Program-made: the position numbers and the translations under genes | Part shown: in pieces, positions 18,017-25,811 of the stretch | How the letters are laid out: each line of letters begins with the position of its first letter | How positions within the stretch are numbered: the stretch's first letter is position 1 | Source of the DNA: CAVRXQ01 sp963838845 | GTDB lineage: Bacteria; Actinomycetota; Acidimicrobiia; Acidimicrobiales; Bog-793 | Length of the DNA: 64,000 nt | Assembly (NCBI GenBank): GCA_963838845.1 | Contig: CAWISR010000002.1 | Coordinates: forward strand, 124,001 to 188,000 | Reading direction: 5' to 3' | The notes under the pieces: model-generated | What the model was told of the DNA's origin: nothing | Seen by the model: the letters and a program-made list of their open reading frames with translations, nothing else | Databases searched by the model: none

Positions 18017-18151
18017 GCTCCATCTCCTTCTGTCGGCCCGCCTTTGCGGGCACCTTCGCGGCGATCTGCCGCGACGATCATTCGACAGAGCGAAGCTGGA
18101 ACAGACCTGTGGGCGCCGCTTCGCGCACCTGTGAAGCGGCGACGAGTGTTC

Positions 18152-18682
18152 TCAGGAAGCGGAGTGCGCTCCGATCCCGGGATTCGCCGGCGTCTTCGTG
18201 ACGAGCGGCGTCGGGCGCGCGAACGCGAATGAGCCGAGCGCGATCAGGATCCCACCCGGACCAAGCGAGTATCCGATCCAGTACTCGAGCGACCGTAACG
18301 CGGAGCTCGGGCTGAAGACGCTCGCGCTCTTCAGCACCGGCCACGCTAACGGCCCGACGATGAACCACGCGCCGGCGATCGCGACGAGCGCGCCCGCGAG
18401 CGCGAGGCCGACGTGTCGTCCGAGCACCGATCGGCCACCGGCGATGATCGCGAGACCGCCGACGAACGCCACCGCGCCCGGGGCGAGGAACAGGAGTGCG
18501 TGCGGAAGGTTCCAGGTCCACGCGGGCGATCCGTCGGCACTGAATCCGAAGATCGGCCCGACGAACGGAACGATGCCACCCCATGCGCCCAACGCGCAGG
18601 CGAGCGCGCCCGCCATCTCGACGCTCAGGCGGGGCATGACGATCGGCGAGCCGGTTTCTTGCTGCACGCTTGCGATGCTCAT
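18152..18682 (-). CDS. four-helix membrane protein, unknown function
   Basis: A 176-residue integral membrane protein with four probable helices at about residues 22-42, 60-82, 88-110 and 138-158. The ATG at 18682 is chosen because AAAGGAG lies 6-12 nt upstream; an earlier in-frame start at 18706 lacks this. There are no recognised catalytic or transport motifs. It is in the same direction as the poly-Ser gene, 135 bases upstream of it, and divergent from the IPT-domain/kinase pair. Confidence 0.65.
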   Translation of the reverse strand: MSIASVQQETGSPIVMPRLSVEMAGALACALGAWGGIVPFVGPIFGFSADGSPAWTWNLPHALLFLAPGAVAFVGGLAIIAGGRSVLGRHVGLALAGALVAIAGAWFIVGPLAWPVLKSASVFSPSSALRSLEYWIGYSLGPGGILIALGSFAFARPTPLVTKTPANPGIGAHSAS

Positions 18683-18988
18683 GTCGTCTCCTTTGTTTGC
18701 GATCACGCATGACGCGCGATTTCTAGGAGCGCCAGAAGGAGTGTACGAATGTCAACCCGGAAGCGGGACGCGTTGTGATGGAACGATGAGTTTTGTCAAA
18801 AGCTGTCAAATTTCGCGCGACGCGCGCGTCGCCGCCTGTCACAATGGGGATTGGCTGGTATCCGCGGGATGCGCACAGCTGTGCAAACGAATCGGTACGA
18901 CGAAATCGTGGTACGCATCATGAATCCTTCACATTTCCTAAAGAATCGATCACATCCATCTCCCAACCTCACCGCACAATCCAAGGCG
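18683..18988. other. AT-richer divergent intergenic region
   Basis: About 300 bases between the divergent membrane-protein and IPT-domain genes are clearly lower in GC than their surroundings, with runs such as GTCAAAAGCTGTCAAATTT and CATTTCCTAAAGAATCGATC. A direct repeat of GTCAAA occurs at 18797 and 18806. The region probably holds two divergent promoters and operator sites. In-frame extension of the downstream gene into it would use codons with low GC3, so it is treated as non-coding. Confidence 0.5.
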
Positions 18989-19600
18989 ATGGCGCACGAG
19001 GCGTTCGATCCGGACGCGACCCCGGTCGAGGGGACCCGTCCCGTCCGAATGTGGGGCACGCATCCGGACACCACATTGCACGTGCAACGATCGACGATCC
19101 GCCAGATCGCCGGCGGCTCCTCACGATGGAACGCGCCCGTGCGGGGGGGTTCGGCACGCGTGGTCGCGCTGATCCTGGCGGGCGCTCTCATCATGCTCGC
19201 CGCGCTGCTCGTCGCGGACGTTGCAGCGCCGTCTATCTTCAACGGCTTGCGCAACATCACCCCAACGCCGCGAGTTGTCGGCAACCAGACCGCGCCTTCG
19301 CATGGCGGGCATCGCTCGCACAACGCCCCGAAGCCGTCGGGAACCGGGCCGGTGCTCACGGCGCTCTCGCCCGAGAGCGCGACGCCCGGCTCGACGATCG
19401 AGCTCGTCGGCAGTGGCTTTTTCAGCGCCGACCACGCGATCGTCGCTCGCGTCGCGGGCAGCCCTGCACCGACCCGGTGCCCGACCGAGCAACGGTGTTA
19501 CGTCGTCCTGCCTGCCGCACCAAAGGGCGTTACCGAAACGTCGGTCCAGATCGTCACCGAGACGGGAACTTCGAATTCGCTCACGATCCACTACGGGTGA
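18989..19600 (+). CDS. single-pass membrane protein with extracellular IPT/TIG domain
   Basis: A 203-residue type II membrane protein. The cytoplasmic N-terminus of about 55 residues is followed by one hydrophobic helix (VVALILAGALIMLAALLVAD). After a Pro/His-rich linker comes an extracellular IPT/TIG immunoglobulin-like fold: PVLTALSPESATPGSTIEL, then GSGFF, and a probable disulfide loop CPTEQRC. The ATG at 18989 is preferred over 18920 because codons before it are AT-rich and unlike the gene. It ends 7 bases before the kinase gene, so the two form an operon; a partner or sensor role for the kinase is inferred. Confidence 0.65.
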   Translation: MAHEAFDPDATPVEGTRPVRMWGTHPDTTLHVQRSTIRQIAGGSSRWNAPVRGGSARVVALILAGALIMLAALLVADVAAPSIFNGLRNITPTPRVVGNQTAPSHGGHRSHNAPKPSGTGPVLTALSPESATPGSTIELVGSGFFSADHAIVARVAGSPAPTRCPTEQRCYVVLPAAPKGVTETSVQIVTETGTSNSLTIHYG

Positions 19601-19607
19601 CGACGAA

Positions 19608-20546
19608 ATGACGCCTCGGCGTGAGACTCCGGTGCGGGGTACGGTCGAGCGCGCCCACGCTCACGTTCACGACCCTCGCGCGTCCGATGACGCAGTCGAG
19701 ACGGCGCGGCTGCGGATCGAGCCCGGCACCGTCCTCGAGGAGCGTTACCGGCTCGACCAAGAGATCGGGCGAGGGTCGATGGGCGTCGTCTTCCGGGCGA
19801 CGGATCTCAAGTTGGACCGGCCCGTCGCACTGAAAGTCCTCGCGGAGGCATCGTCTGATGAAAGGCGGTTGCACTCGGAGGTCAGTGCACTCGCGCGGCT
19901 TTCTCATCCGAACCTCGTGCGCATTTACGACGCGGGCGAAGTGGGCGGTGACGTCTACATCGTCATGGAGCTGATCGAGGGAACGACGCTCGCGGGGCGG
20001 CTTCAACAAGGCGCGCTCTCGTCTGTGGAAACGGCGCGCATCGGGGCTGACATCGCCGGTGCGCTCTCCTACGTGCACCGCCAGGGTGTCGTCCATCGCG
20101 ACGTGAAACCGGCGAACATCCTGATCGACCAAGACGGCACGGTGCGTCTCGCAGACTTCGGGATCGCTCGCCTCGTCGACTCGGCGGGTATCACCGCGAC
20201 CGGCACGTCGATCGGCACGCCCGCCTACTTGGCGCCGGAGCAGGTGCGCGCCTCGGGCGTCGGTCCCGAAGCCGACGTCTTCGCACTCGGCCTCGTTCTC
20301 TTGGAATGCCTCACCGGTCACCGCGCGGTACCGGGGGACGGCAGCCGAGGTCGCGGCTTCGCGACTGCACGCGCCGCCGGAGATCCCCCCGCAGGTCCGT
20401 CCGCCGCTGCGCGAAGCCATCTCGAAGATGACCGAATTGGAACCGCACTCGCGGCCAAACGCGGACGACGTCGCGTCGTCGCTCGCCGTGCCACATGCCG
20501 CGGCCTCGTCGTCGCCCGTCGATGCAGCCGCGGAGACTGTGAGTGA
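19608..20546 (+). CDS. PknB-type Ser/Thr protein kinase, catalytic part (frameshifted)
   Basis: The kinase domain starts near residue 45 with YRLDQEIGRGSMGVVFRA (Gly loop) and ALKVL (the ATP lysine). HRDVKPANIL is the catalytic loop, DFGIARL the Mg loop and GTPAYLAPEQ the activation segment. After TGHRAVPG the reading turns into unrelated Arg/Ala-rich sequence, because a run of five G at 20334-20338 is one base too long. Removing one G continues the frame into the kinase C-lobe and the membrane part encoded at 20338-21243. The frame as given ends at 20546. Substrates are unknown. It is co-transcribed with the IPT-domain gene. Confidence 0.85.
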   Translation: MTPRRETPVRGTVERAHAHVHDPRASDDAVETARLRIEPGTVLEERYRLDQEIGRGSMGVVFRATDLKLDRPVALKVLAEASSDERRLHSEVSALARLSHPNLVRIYDAGEVGGDVYIVMELIEGTTLAGRLQQGALSSVETARIGADIAGALSYVHRQGVVHRDVKPANILIDQDGTVRLADFGIARLVDSAGITATGTSIGTPAYLAPEQVRASGVGPEADVFALGLVLLECLTGHRAVPGDGSRGRGFATARAAGDPPAGPSAAARSHLEDDRIGTALAAKRGRRRVVARRATCRGLVVARRCSRGDCE

Positions 20547-21243
20547 CACAACGCAGTTCCCGAAGATGACCGAGACGGCCGAGCGGGTCATCACTCCCGT
20601 CGTCCTTGCGAAGTCAAAGCGCGACCGGTTGCGCTTCGCAAAAGCGCACAAGGCACCGATCGTGATCGCCGCGGCGGTCCTCGCTGCCTTCGGCCTCGGG
20701 TTCGGTCTGGGAACGACCTTCACGTCCGGCCCGTCACGCGCCGGGGCCGGCGTCGTCGCGCACGACTCGAAGGCAAAGCACCCCGGCGGAAAGACGGGTT
20801 CCTCGACGACGACCACTTCGACGACTACCACTTCGACGACGACCACGACGACCACGACGACACCGCCGCCCACCGCCGAGCAGGCGGCGAGCCACCTCGA
20901 CTCGACGATCGAGAACGGCGTCGCGAAGGGGACAATTCCCACTCCGCTCGCAGAACAGCTCACGGCGATCGTTCAGCCGCTCCTCGCCCCGACGCAGAAC
21001 GACAGCCCGCCGCAGACCGATCAGTTCTTCTACCAGCTGGAGCAGCAATTCGACCAGGCCGTGGCGAGCGGGCAGGTGACTGACGCGACGACCATCCACC
21101 AAGTCGACGCCGCGCTCGGCCGCCTTGCCACGACGCTCGGAATCCCGACGGCCGCCTCGACCGGGCAGCCAGGACCAGGGCAACCAACCGGGCAGGGAGG
21201 CGGCAACGGGCACGGGCACGGACATGGCAACGGCAACGGGTAG
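20338..21243 (+). CDS. C-terminal half of the kinase: C-lobe, TM helix, extracellular domain
   Basis: This frame (first ATG at 20428) completes the kinase after the frameshift. It carries C-lobe residues (PPLREAISKMTELEPHSRP), a juxtamembrane basic segment, and a transmembrane helix near 20659-20730 (IVIAAAVLAAFGLGFGLG). Outside the cell come a Thr-rich linker (TTTTSTTTTSTTTT), a helical domain of about 100 residues, and a tail GHGHGHGNGNG that could bind metal. No PASTA repeats are present. With one G removed the full kinase would be about 544 residues. The helical domain resembles no family I can name. Confidence 0.75.
   Translation, partial: TAAEVAASRLHAPPEIPPQVRPPLREAISKMTELEPHSRPNADDVASSLAVPHAAASSSPVDAAAETVSDTTQFPKMTETAERVITPVVLAKSKRDRLRFAKAHKAPIVIAAAVLAAFGLGFGLGTTFTSGPSRAGAGVVAHDSKAKHPGGKTGSSTTTTSTTTTSTTTTTTTTTPPPTAEQAASHLDSTIENGVAKGTIPTPLAEQLTAIVQPLLAPTQNDSPPQTDQFFYQLEQQFDQAVASGQVTDATTIHQVDAALGRLATTLGIPTAASTGQPGPGQPTGQGGGNGHGHGHGNGNG
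20809..20865 (+). repeat. Thr/Ser-rich linker tract in the kinase
   Basis: Repeated ACG/ACC/ACT threonine codons broken by TCG give a TTTTSTTTT-type linker just outside the membrane helix. The secreted protein at 59195-61168 has a linker of the same composition, a likely site of O-mannosylation. Confidence 0.6.
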
Positions 21244-21341
21244 GCGGACTGAGCAAGCAAGACCAAACCATTCGTTTTTCGGACCAATCGGGTGCCGATC
21301 AGCGTGATCGCGCGTGGAAATGGCCTCTGGCCTCGCACGAG

Positions 21342-21347
21342 TATCGT
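21342..21347 (+). promoter_or_regulatory. -10 hexamer TATCGT for ffh
   Basis: TATCGT ends exactly 9 nt before the ATG of ffh. No Shine-Dalgarno is present. Confidence 0.5.
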
Positions 21348-21356
21348 GCCTAGGTC

Positions 21357-22706
21357 ATGTTCGAAGCGGTTTCCTCGCGTTTTGACGAGATCTTCACCCG
21401 CCTGCGTGGTCGCGGGCGGCTTTCCGACGACGACGTCGCGGCGGTTCTTTCTGAGATCCGGGCGACGCTGCTCGACGCGGATGTCAACGTCGAGGTCGTT
21501 CGCGCGCTGATCGAGCGCATTCGCGCCCGGGCGACGGGCACCGAGCTCGCGAAGAGCATCACCCCCGCCCAGCAGGTCATCAAGATCGTCAACGAAGAAC
21601 TGACGGCGACGCTCGGCGGCGATGCCCTGAAGATCACCTACGCGCCAAAGCCCCCGACCGTCGTCCTGCTCGCCGGCCTGCAGGGATCCGGCAAGACGAC
21701 CGCCGCGGCGAAGCTCGCCCGCTGGTTCATCGAACAGGGCCGGCACCCGCTCCTCGTCGCGGCCGACCTGCAGCGACCGGCCGCGGTCGAACAGCTCCGG
21801 GTGCTCGGCCGCCAGATCGGGGCGTCGGTGTTCAGCGAGGCGACCGATCCACTCGACGTCGCTCGTCGTGGGGTCGCGGAGGCGAACCGGGTCGGTCGGG
21901 ACATCGTCATCGTCGACACGGCCGGACGCCTCACGATCGACGAAGCGTTGATGGCTGAGGTGCGCGCGATCTCGAAAGCGACCTCGCCGACGTACACCTT
22001 CCTCGTTGTTGACGCGATGACGGGCCAGGACGCGGTGCAGACCGCCGTCGCGTTTCACGATTCGCTCTCGCTCGATGGAGTGATCCTCACAAAGCTCGAT
22101 GGCGATGCCCGCGGAGGTGCCGCGCTGTCGGTGCGCGAGGTCGTCGGAAAGCCGATCGCCTTCGTGTCGACAGGAGAACGGCCGAGCGACTTCGAGACCT
22201 TCCATCCCGAACGCATGGCGAGCCGGATCCTTGGCATGGGAGATGTGCTCTCGCTGATCGAACGAGCCGAACGCACCTACGACGAGGAGTCCGCCGGTCT
22301 CACCGTCGAGAAGATGCGTTCGGGAAAGTTCTCATTGGAGGACTTCCACGACCAGCTCCAGCAGATGAAGCGGCTCGGGCCGCTTTCGAGCATCGTTGGC
22401 ATGTTGCCCGGGATGCCGAAGGAGATTCGCAACGCCAAGATCGACGACGCGGACATCACGCGCATCGAGGCGATCATCCGCTCGATGACGCCCAAAGAAC
22501 GCGACAACCCGTCGTTGATCAATGGCTCGCGAAGGACGCGCATTGCGAAGGGGAGCGGGACCTCGCCCCAGGAAGTGAACGACCTTTTGCGCCGCTTCAA
22601 AGAGATGCAGAAGCTGATGCGTTCCGGCGTGATGGGCGCGATGGCGCGTCCCGGCCGACGCGACAAGCGCAAGGGCGGGCGGGTCACCGCCTCCGGCACC
22701 CGCTAA
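21357..22706 (+). CDS. ffh: signal recognition particle protein Ffh
   Basis: A 449-residue SRP54 GTPase. The N domain covers about 1-85. The G domain has GLQGSGKTTAAAK (about 107), DLQRPAAVEQL, DTAGRL and TKLDGDARGG. The methionine-containing M domain (about 300-449) binds 4.5S RNA and signal peptides and has SIVGMLPGMP and GSRRTRIAKGSG. It works with FtsY, whose gene is 3.7 kb upstream. The ATG at 21357 gives the canonical MFEAVSSRFDEIF start. rpsP follows 45 bases later and begins the trmD operon. Confidence 0.96.
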   Translation: MFEAVSSRFDEIFTRLRGRGRLSDDDVAAVLSEIRATLLDADVNVEVVRALIERIRARATGTELAKSITPAQQVIKIVNEELTATLGGDALKITYAPKPPTVVLLAGLQGSGKTTAAAKLARWFIEQGRHPLLVAADLQRPAAVEQLRVLGRQIGASVFSEATDPLDVARRGVAEANRVGRDIVIVDTAGRLTIDEALMAEVRAISKATSPTYTFLVVDAMTGQDAVQTAVAFHDSLSLDGVILTKLDGDARGGAALSVREVVGKPIAFVSTGERPSDFETFHPERMASRILGMGDVLSLIERAERTYDEESAGLTVEKMRSGKFSLEDFHDQLQQMKRLGPLSSIVGMLPGMPKEIRNAKIDDADITRIEAIIRSMTPKERDNPSLINGSRRTRIAKGSGTSPQEVNDLLRRFKEMQKLMRSGVMGAMARPGRRDKRKGGRVTASGTR

Positions 22707-22751
22707 AGCGCGACACGATCGACTGACACCGAAGAAAGCGAGACGAAACCC

Positions 22752-23330
22752 GTGGCTGTGAAGCTCCGCTTGATGCGGATGGGCAAGAAGAAGCAACCGA
22801 CCTACCGCATCGTCGCGGCGGATTCCCGATCGCCGCGCGACGGGCGGTTCATCGAGATCATCGGCACCTACGAGCCCCGCAAGGACCCCTCGGGGATCGA
22901 AGTCGACGGCGCGAAGGCTGTCGAATGGCTGATCAAGGGCGCAAAGGCGAGCGACACCGTGCGCAAGCTGCTCGAGCACTCCGGCACCTGGGAGGAGTTC
23001 AAGCGCCAGCGCCCCGAGAAGCCGGCGAAGCCGGGTCGCAAGCGCAAGCAGCAGCCGAAGAAGGCGGCGAAGAAGGCGGCGAAGGCGCCAGCCAAAGCGA
23101 AGAAGGCGGCGAAGAAAGTCGCCGCACCGGTCGCCGCTCGCGACGAAGACGTCGTCTCCGAAGAGCCGGGTGAGACGGCGCCGGCAGTGGAGTCGGGCGC
23201 CGCGGCGGGTGAGAGCGAGTCGCCGCCAGAGGCCGTCGAGCGCGACACCGAAGGCGCCGATGACACGGCGGAAACTCCCAATGCCGAGGACGCGCCGCCG
23301 ACCGACGATGCCACGGCGGAAGAAGGCTGA
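22752..23330 (+). CDS. rpsP: 30S ribosomal protein S16 (bS16) with long C-terminal extension
   Basis: A 192-residue protein. Residues 1-85 are the S16 core (MAVKLRLMRMGKKKQPTYRI, SPRDGRFIEIIGTYEP), which is normally the whole protein at 80-90 residues. The extension first is Lys/Ala-rich (KKAAKKAAKAPAKAKKAAKK) and then strongly acidic, ending in a run of Glu, Asp and Ala. Actinobacterial S16 often has an extension, but this one is at the long end. The GTG at 22752 has a weak purine-rich site (GAAGAAAGCGAG) upstream. It is the first gene of a tightly packed five-gene operon. Confidence 0.93.
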   Translation: MAVKLRLMRMGKKKQPTYRIVAADSRSPRDGRFIEIIGTYEPRKDPSGIEVDGAKAVEWLIKGAKASDTVRKLLEHSGTWEEFKRQRPEKPAKPGRKRKQQPKKAAKKAAKAPAKAKKAAKKVAAPVAARDEDVVSEEPGETAPAVESGAAAGESESPPEAVERDTEGADDTAETPNAEDAPPTDDATAEEG

Positions 23331-23335
23331 CGGCG

Positions 23336-23704
23336 ATGGCGAATGACGTTCCCTTGTTCGAAGGGCCGGATTTCGGACCCGAGGACGAAGAAGTCGACGA
23401 CGAGGAAGAGCTTGAACCCGAACTCGAAGAGGCATCGGGGGACGACGAGGGGAACCGAGTCTCGGGAGGCACGGCACGCGCCGTTCTCGAGCACGTCGCG
23501 CGATCAATCGTCGAGGACCCCGACGCGGTGTTCATCGATTCCGTCCCGGCACGCAGCGGACTTCGTTTCGAGTTGCACGTCGCACCGGGGGATATGGGCC
23601 GGATCATCGGAAAGCGCGGGAGGGTCGCGCAGGCGCTGCGCGCCCTCGTCCGTGCGGCGGCGGCGAAAGACGGAACGGACGCGTCGATCGACATCGTCGA
23701 CTGA
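23336..23704 (+). CDS. khpA: KH-domain RNA-binding protein KhpA, acidic N-terminus
   Basis: A 122-residue protein. The C-terminal 75 residues are a KH domain with the RNA-binding loop GKRG at 92-95 (IIGKRGRVAQALR). The first 40 residues are an unusual acidic extension with about 20 Asp/Glu, absent from typical 75-80-residue KhpA. KhpA pairs with KhpB as a broad RNA chaperone; khpB is not in the window. Position between rpsP and rimM is the conserved one. The start is 5 bases after rpsP. Confidence 0.88.
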   Translation: MANDVPLFEGPDFGPEDEEVDDEEELEPELEEASGDDEGNRVSGGTARAVLEHVARSIVEDPDAVFIDSVPARSGLRFELHVAPGDMGRIIGKRGRVAQALRALVRAAAAKDGTDASIDIVD

Positions 23705-23720
23705 ACCACGACGGGCGAAG

Positions 23721-24203
23721 ATGACTCGCCTCGAGGTCGGTCGCGTCGTGAAACCACACGGGCTCTCGGGTGAGGTCGTCGTCAAGTTCACGTCGAATCG
23801 TCCCGAGCGCACCTGCGTCGGCGCGACCTTCGAGGTCCTCGTCGCTGATCAGCGGGCGTCAGAACCTCGGACGCTCGAGGTCAACTCGATCCGCCCGTTC
23901 AACCGGGTGCACCTCGTCCGCTTTCTCGGCGTCGAGGGGCTTCAGGCGGCCGAAGCTCTGCGGGGGGCCGTGCTAACTGCAGAGGCGCTCGAGGACCCCG
24001 ACGCGCTCTTCGTCCACGACCTCATCGGCTGCGAGGTTTTTGACCTGTCGGGTGCGAGGAAAGGCAAGGTGACGGGACTCGAGGCGAACCCGGCGAGTGA
24101 CCTGCTCGTCATCGACGAACGGGCGTATCTGCCGCTTCGCTTCGTCGTCGAGACGGCGCCCGGCCGGGTCGTCGTCGACGCACCGGCGGGAATCTTCGAA
24201 TGA
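23721..24203 (+). CDS. rimM: 16S rRNA processing protein RimM
   Basis: A 160-residue ribosome maturation factor for the 30S head. The N-terminal domain begins LEVGRVVKPHGLSGEVVVKF, the family motif. The C-terminal PRC-barrel (about 90-160) contains VHDLIGCEVFD and the conserved YLPLRFVVE near the end. The ATG at 23721 is the first start with the correct family N-terminus. It overlaps trmD by 4 bases (ATGA). Slightly shorter than the average 170. Confidence 0.92.
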   Translation: MTRLEVGRVVKPHGLSGEVVVKFTSNRPERTCVGATFEVLVADQRASEPRTLEVNSIRPFNRVHLVRFLGVEGLQAAEALRGAVLTAEALEDPDALFVHDLIGCEVFDLSGARKGKVTGLEANPASDLLVIDERAYLPLRFVVETAPGRVVVDAPAGIFE

Positions 24204-25021
24204 GCGGCGAGCCCACGCCGCGGCTCTCTGTCGACGTCCTGACCATCTTTCCGGAGGTGATCGAGGGCTACCTCGAGGCGAGTCTGATCGGCAAGGCGAG
24301 ATCTGGCGGCTTGATCGCCGTGCGCACCCACGACCTCCGGATCGGCGCGACCGACGCGCACCGCAGCGTCGACGACGCGCCGTACGGCGGCGGTGCCGGC
24401 ATGGTGCTCGCCTACGACGTCGCGAGCCGCGCCGTCGAGGCGACTCGCCTTGCCCGACCGCTGTATCTCCTCAGTCCCGCCGGCAGAACCTTCGACCACG
24501 CTTTTGCGACAGAACTCGCCGGCCACGGGGTGTTTTCGCTGCTCTGCGCGCGCTACGAAGGTGCCGACCAGCGCATCGCCGACCATCTCGTCGACGGTGA
24601 GATCTCGATCGGCGACTATGTCCTCGCAGGTGGCGAGCTCCCCGCGTTGTGCGTGATCGAGGCGACGGCGCGGCTCATCCCCGGCGTCGTCGGCAACCCA
24701 TCGTCACCCGGCGAAGAGAGCTTTGCCTCCGGACTCCTCGAATACCCGCAGTACACGCGCCCGGCGGAGTTCTCTGGGTTCGCGGTCCCAGAGGTGCTGC
24801 GCGGGGGGGACCACGCCGCGGTGGCGCGCTGGCGGCAGGCCGCGGCGCTCGCCCGGACCATCGCCCTTCGGCCGGATCTCATCACCAAGCGCGGCGGGCT
24901 CAGCTCCGACGAGGAGCGGCTGTTATCGGCGCAGGGTTATCCTGTTGGCACCGAGGCGCCTCCCGCCTCCTTGGCGCGCGAGCGCGCCGGTTCCGACCAG
25001 GAAGAACGCGAGGAGCGATGA
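24200..25021 (+). CDS. trmD: tRNA (guanine-37-N1)-methyltransferase TrmD
   Basis: A 273-residue SPOUT-class enzyme that makes m1G37 in tRNAs, preventing +1 frameshifts. Motifs: VLTIFPE near residue 14, DDAPYGGGAGM near 58, LCARYEGADQR near 114, and the SAM-binding trefoil knot IGDYVLAGGELPA near 137. The C-terminal region after about 245 is a charged tail typical of actinobacteria. Coupled at both ends by ATGA overlaps with rimM and rplS. Confidence 0.96.
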   Translation: MSGEPTPRLSVDVLTIFPEVIEGYLEASLIGKARSGGLIAVRTHDLRIGATDAHRSVDDAPYGGGAGMVLAYDVASRAVEATRLARPLYLLSPAGRTFDHAFATELAGHGVFSLLCARYEGADQRIADHLVDGEISIGDYVLAGGELPALCVIEATARLIPGVVGNPSSPGEESFASGLLEYPQYTRPAEFSGFAVPEVLRGGDHAAVARWRQAAALARTIALRPDLITKRGGLSSDEERLLSAQGYPVGTEAPPASLARERAGSDQEEREER

Positions 25022-25368
25022 ACCCGACCGATCTTGTCGACCGACAGACGCTGCGCGAGGACATCCCGGCGTTCCGCCCCGGCGACACGGTGCGGGTGCA
25101 CGTCCGCGTCGTCGAGGGGAACCGCGAGCGCGTCCAGGTCTTCCAGGGCGCGGTGATCCGCCGGCAGGGCTCTGGTGCACGCGAGACCTTCAGCGTGCGC
25201 AAGGTGAGCTTCGGCGTCGGGGTGGAGCGCACCTTCCCGGTGCACTCTCCGATCATCGCGAAGATCGAAGTCGTCACAGAGGGCGACGTTCGGCGTGCGA
25301 AGCTGTACTACCTGCGGGACCGGGTCGGTAAGGCGGCGAAAATCAAGGAGCGCCGATCCACCCACTGA
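25018..25368 (+). CDS. rplS: 50S ribosomal protein L19 (bL19)
   Basis: A 116-residue L19 of standard length that bridges the subunits near L14. It starts MNPTDLVDRQTLRED and contains FRPGDTVRVHVRV, RVQVFQGAVI and the C-terminal AKLYYLRDRVGKAAKIKE. The ATG overlaps the trmD stop and is preceded by GAGGAG, which confirms the start over longer in-frame options. It ends the rpsP-trmD operon core; the DUF2469 gene follows in the same direction. Confidence 0.95.
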   Translation: MNPTDLVDRQTLREDIPAFRPGDTVRVHVRVVEGNRERVQVFQGAVIRRQGSGARETFSVRKVSFGVGVERTFPVHSPIIAKIEVVTEGDVRRAKLYYLRDRVGKAAKIKERRSTH

Positions 25369-25404
25369 CCGGTCGGTTCGCCGTTGGCAAGCGAGGTGCG
25401 AACG

Positions 25405-25701
25405 ATGGGCGCTGAAGAGGACCTCGATCAATTCGAAGCCGAGATCGAGCTCGCGCTGTACCAGGAGTACCGCGCGGTGCTGCCGATGTTCCGCTACGTC
25501 GTCGAGACCGAGCGTCGCTTCTACCTTGCGAACGAGGTGAAGGTCACGCCGCACGAAAACGCCGGCGCCACCCACTTCACCGTCGAGTTGAGCGACGCGT
25601 GGGTCTGGGACATGTACCGCCCGACGCGCTTTGTCACCTCCGTGAACGTCGTCACGTTCAAGGACGTGAACGTAGAGGCGCTCCCTGAAAAGGAGATCTG
25701 A
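25405..25701 (+). CDS. DUF2469 family protein
   Basis: A 98-residue acidic protein matching the actinobacteria-specific DUF2469 family: a short helix, then LYQEYRAVLPMFRYVVETERRFYLANEV, which is nearly invariant in the family, then an aromatic-rich strand region with WVWDMYRP. In actinobacteria it is found downstream of rplS, usually with a signal peptidase and RNase HII; here those two genes are missing from this spot. The ATG at 25405 gives the family start and has GAGG about 8 nt upstream. Function is unknown. Confidence 0.85.
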   Translation: MGAEEDLDQFEAEIELALYQEYRAVLPMFRYVVETERRFYLANEVKVTPHENAGATHFTVELSDAWVWDMYRPTRFVTSVNVVTFKDVNVEALPEKEI

Positions 25702-25731
25702 CCCGGGCTTCGCTGCGGCCCGTCACTGCGT

Positions 25732-25794
25732 GTTCGTGGATCGCGTACTCCGAGGCGTGATTACACGAACGTCGTCTCGCCGAGCGGCTTTTTT
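25732..25794 (+). terminator. possible terminator after the trmD operon
   Basis: A 7-bp inverted repeat (GTTCGTG 25732-25738, CACGAAC 25764-25770) is followed, 18 nt later, by GCCGAGCGGC and TTTTTT (25789-25794). The stem and the T-run are not adjacent, so the fit to an intrinsic terminator is only partial. It lies between convergent genes. Confidence 0.35.
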
Positions 25795-25811
25795 CGAAGC
25801 CGGTCAGACGA

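Noticed and set aside
18851..18988. Longer versions of the IPT-domain protein starting at 18851 or 18920
   Set aside because: Codons in this segment are AT-rich at third positions, unlike the rest of the gene, so it is more likely promoter sequence.
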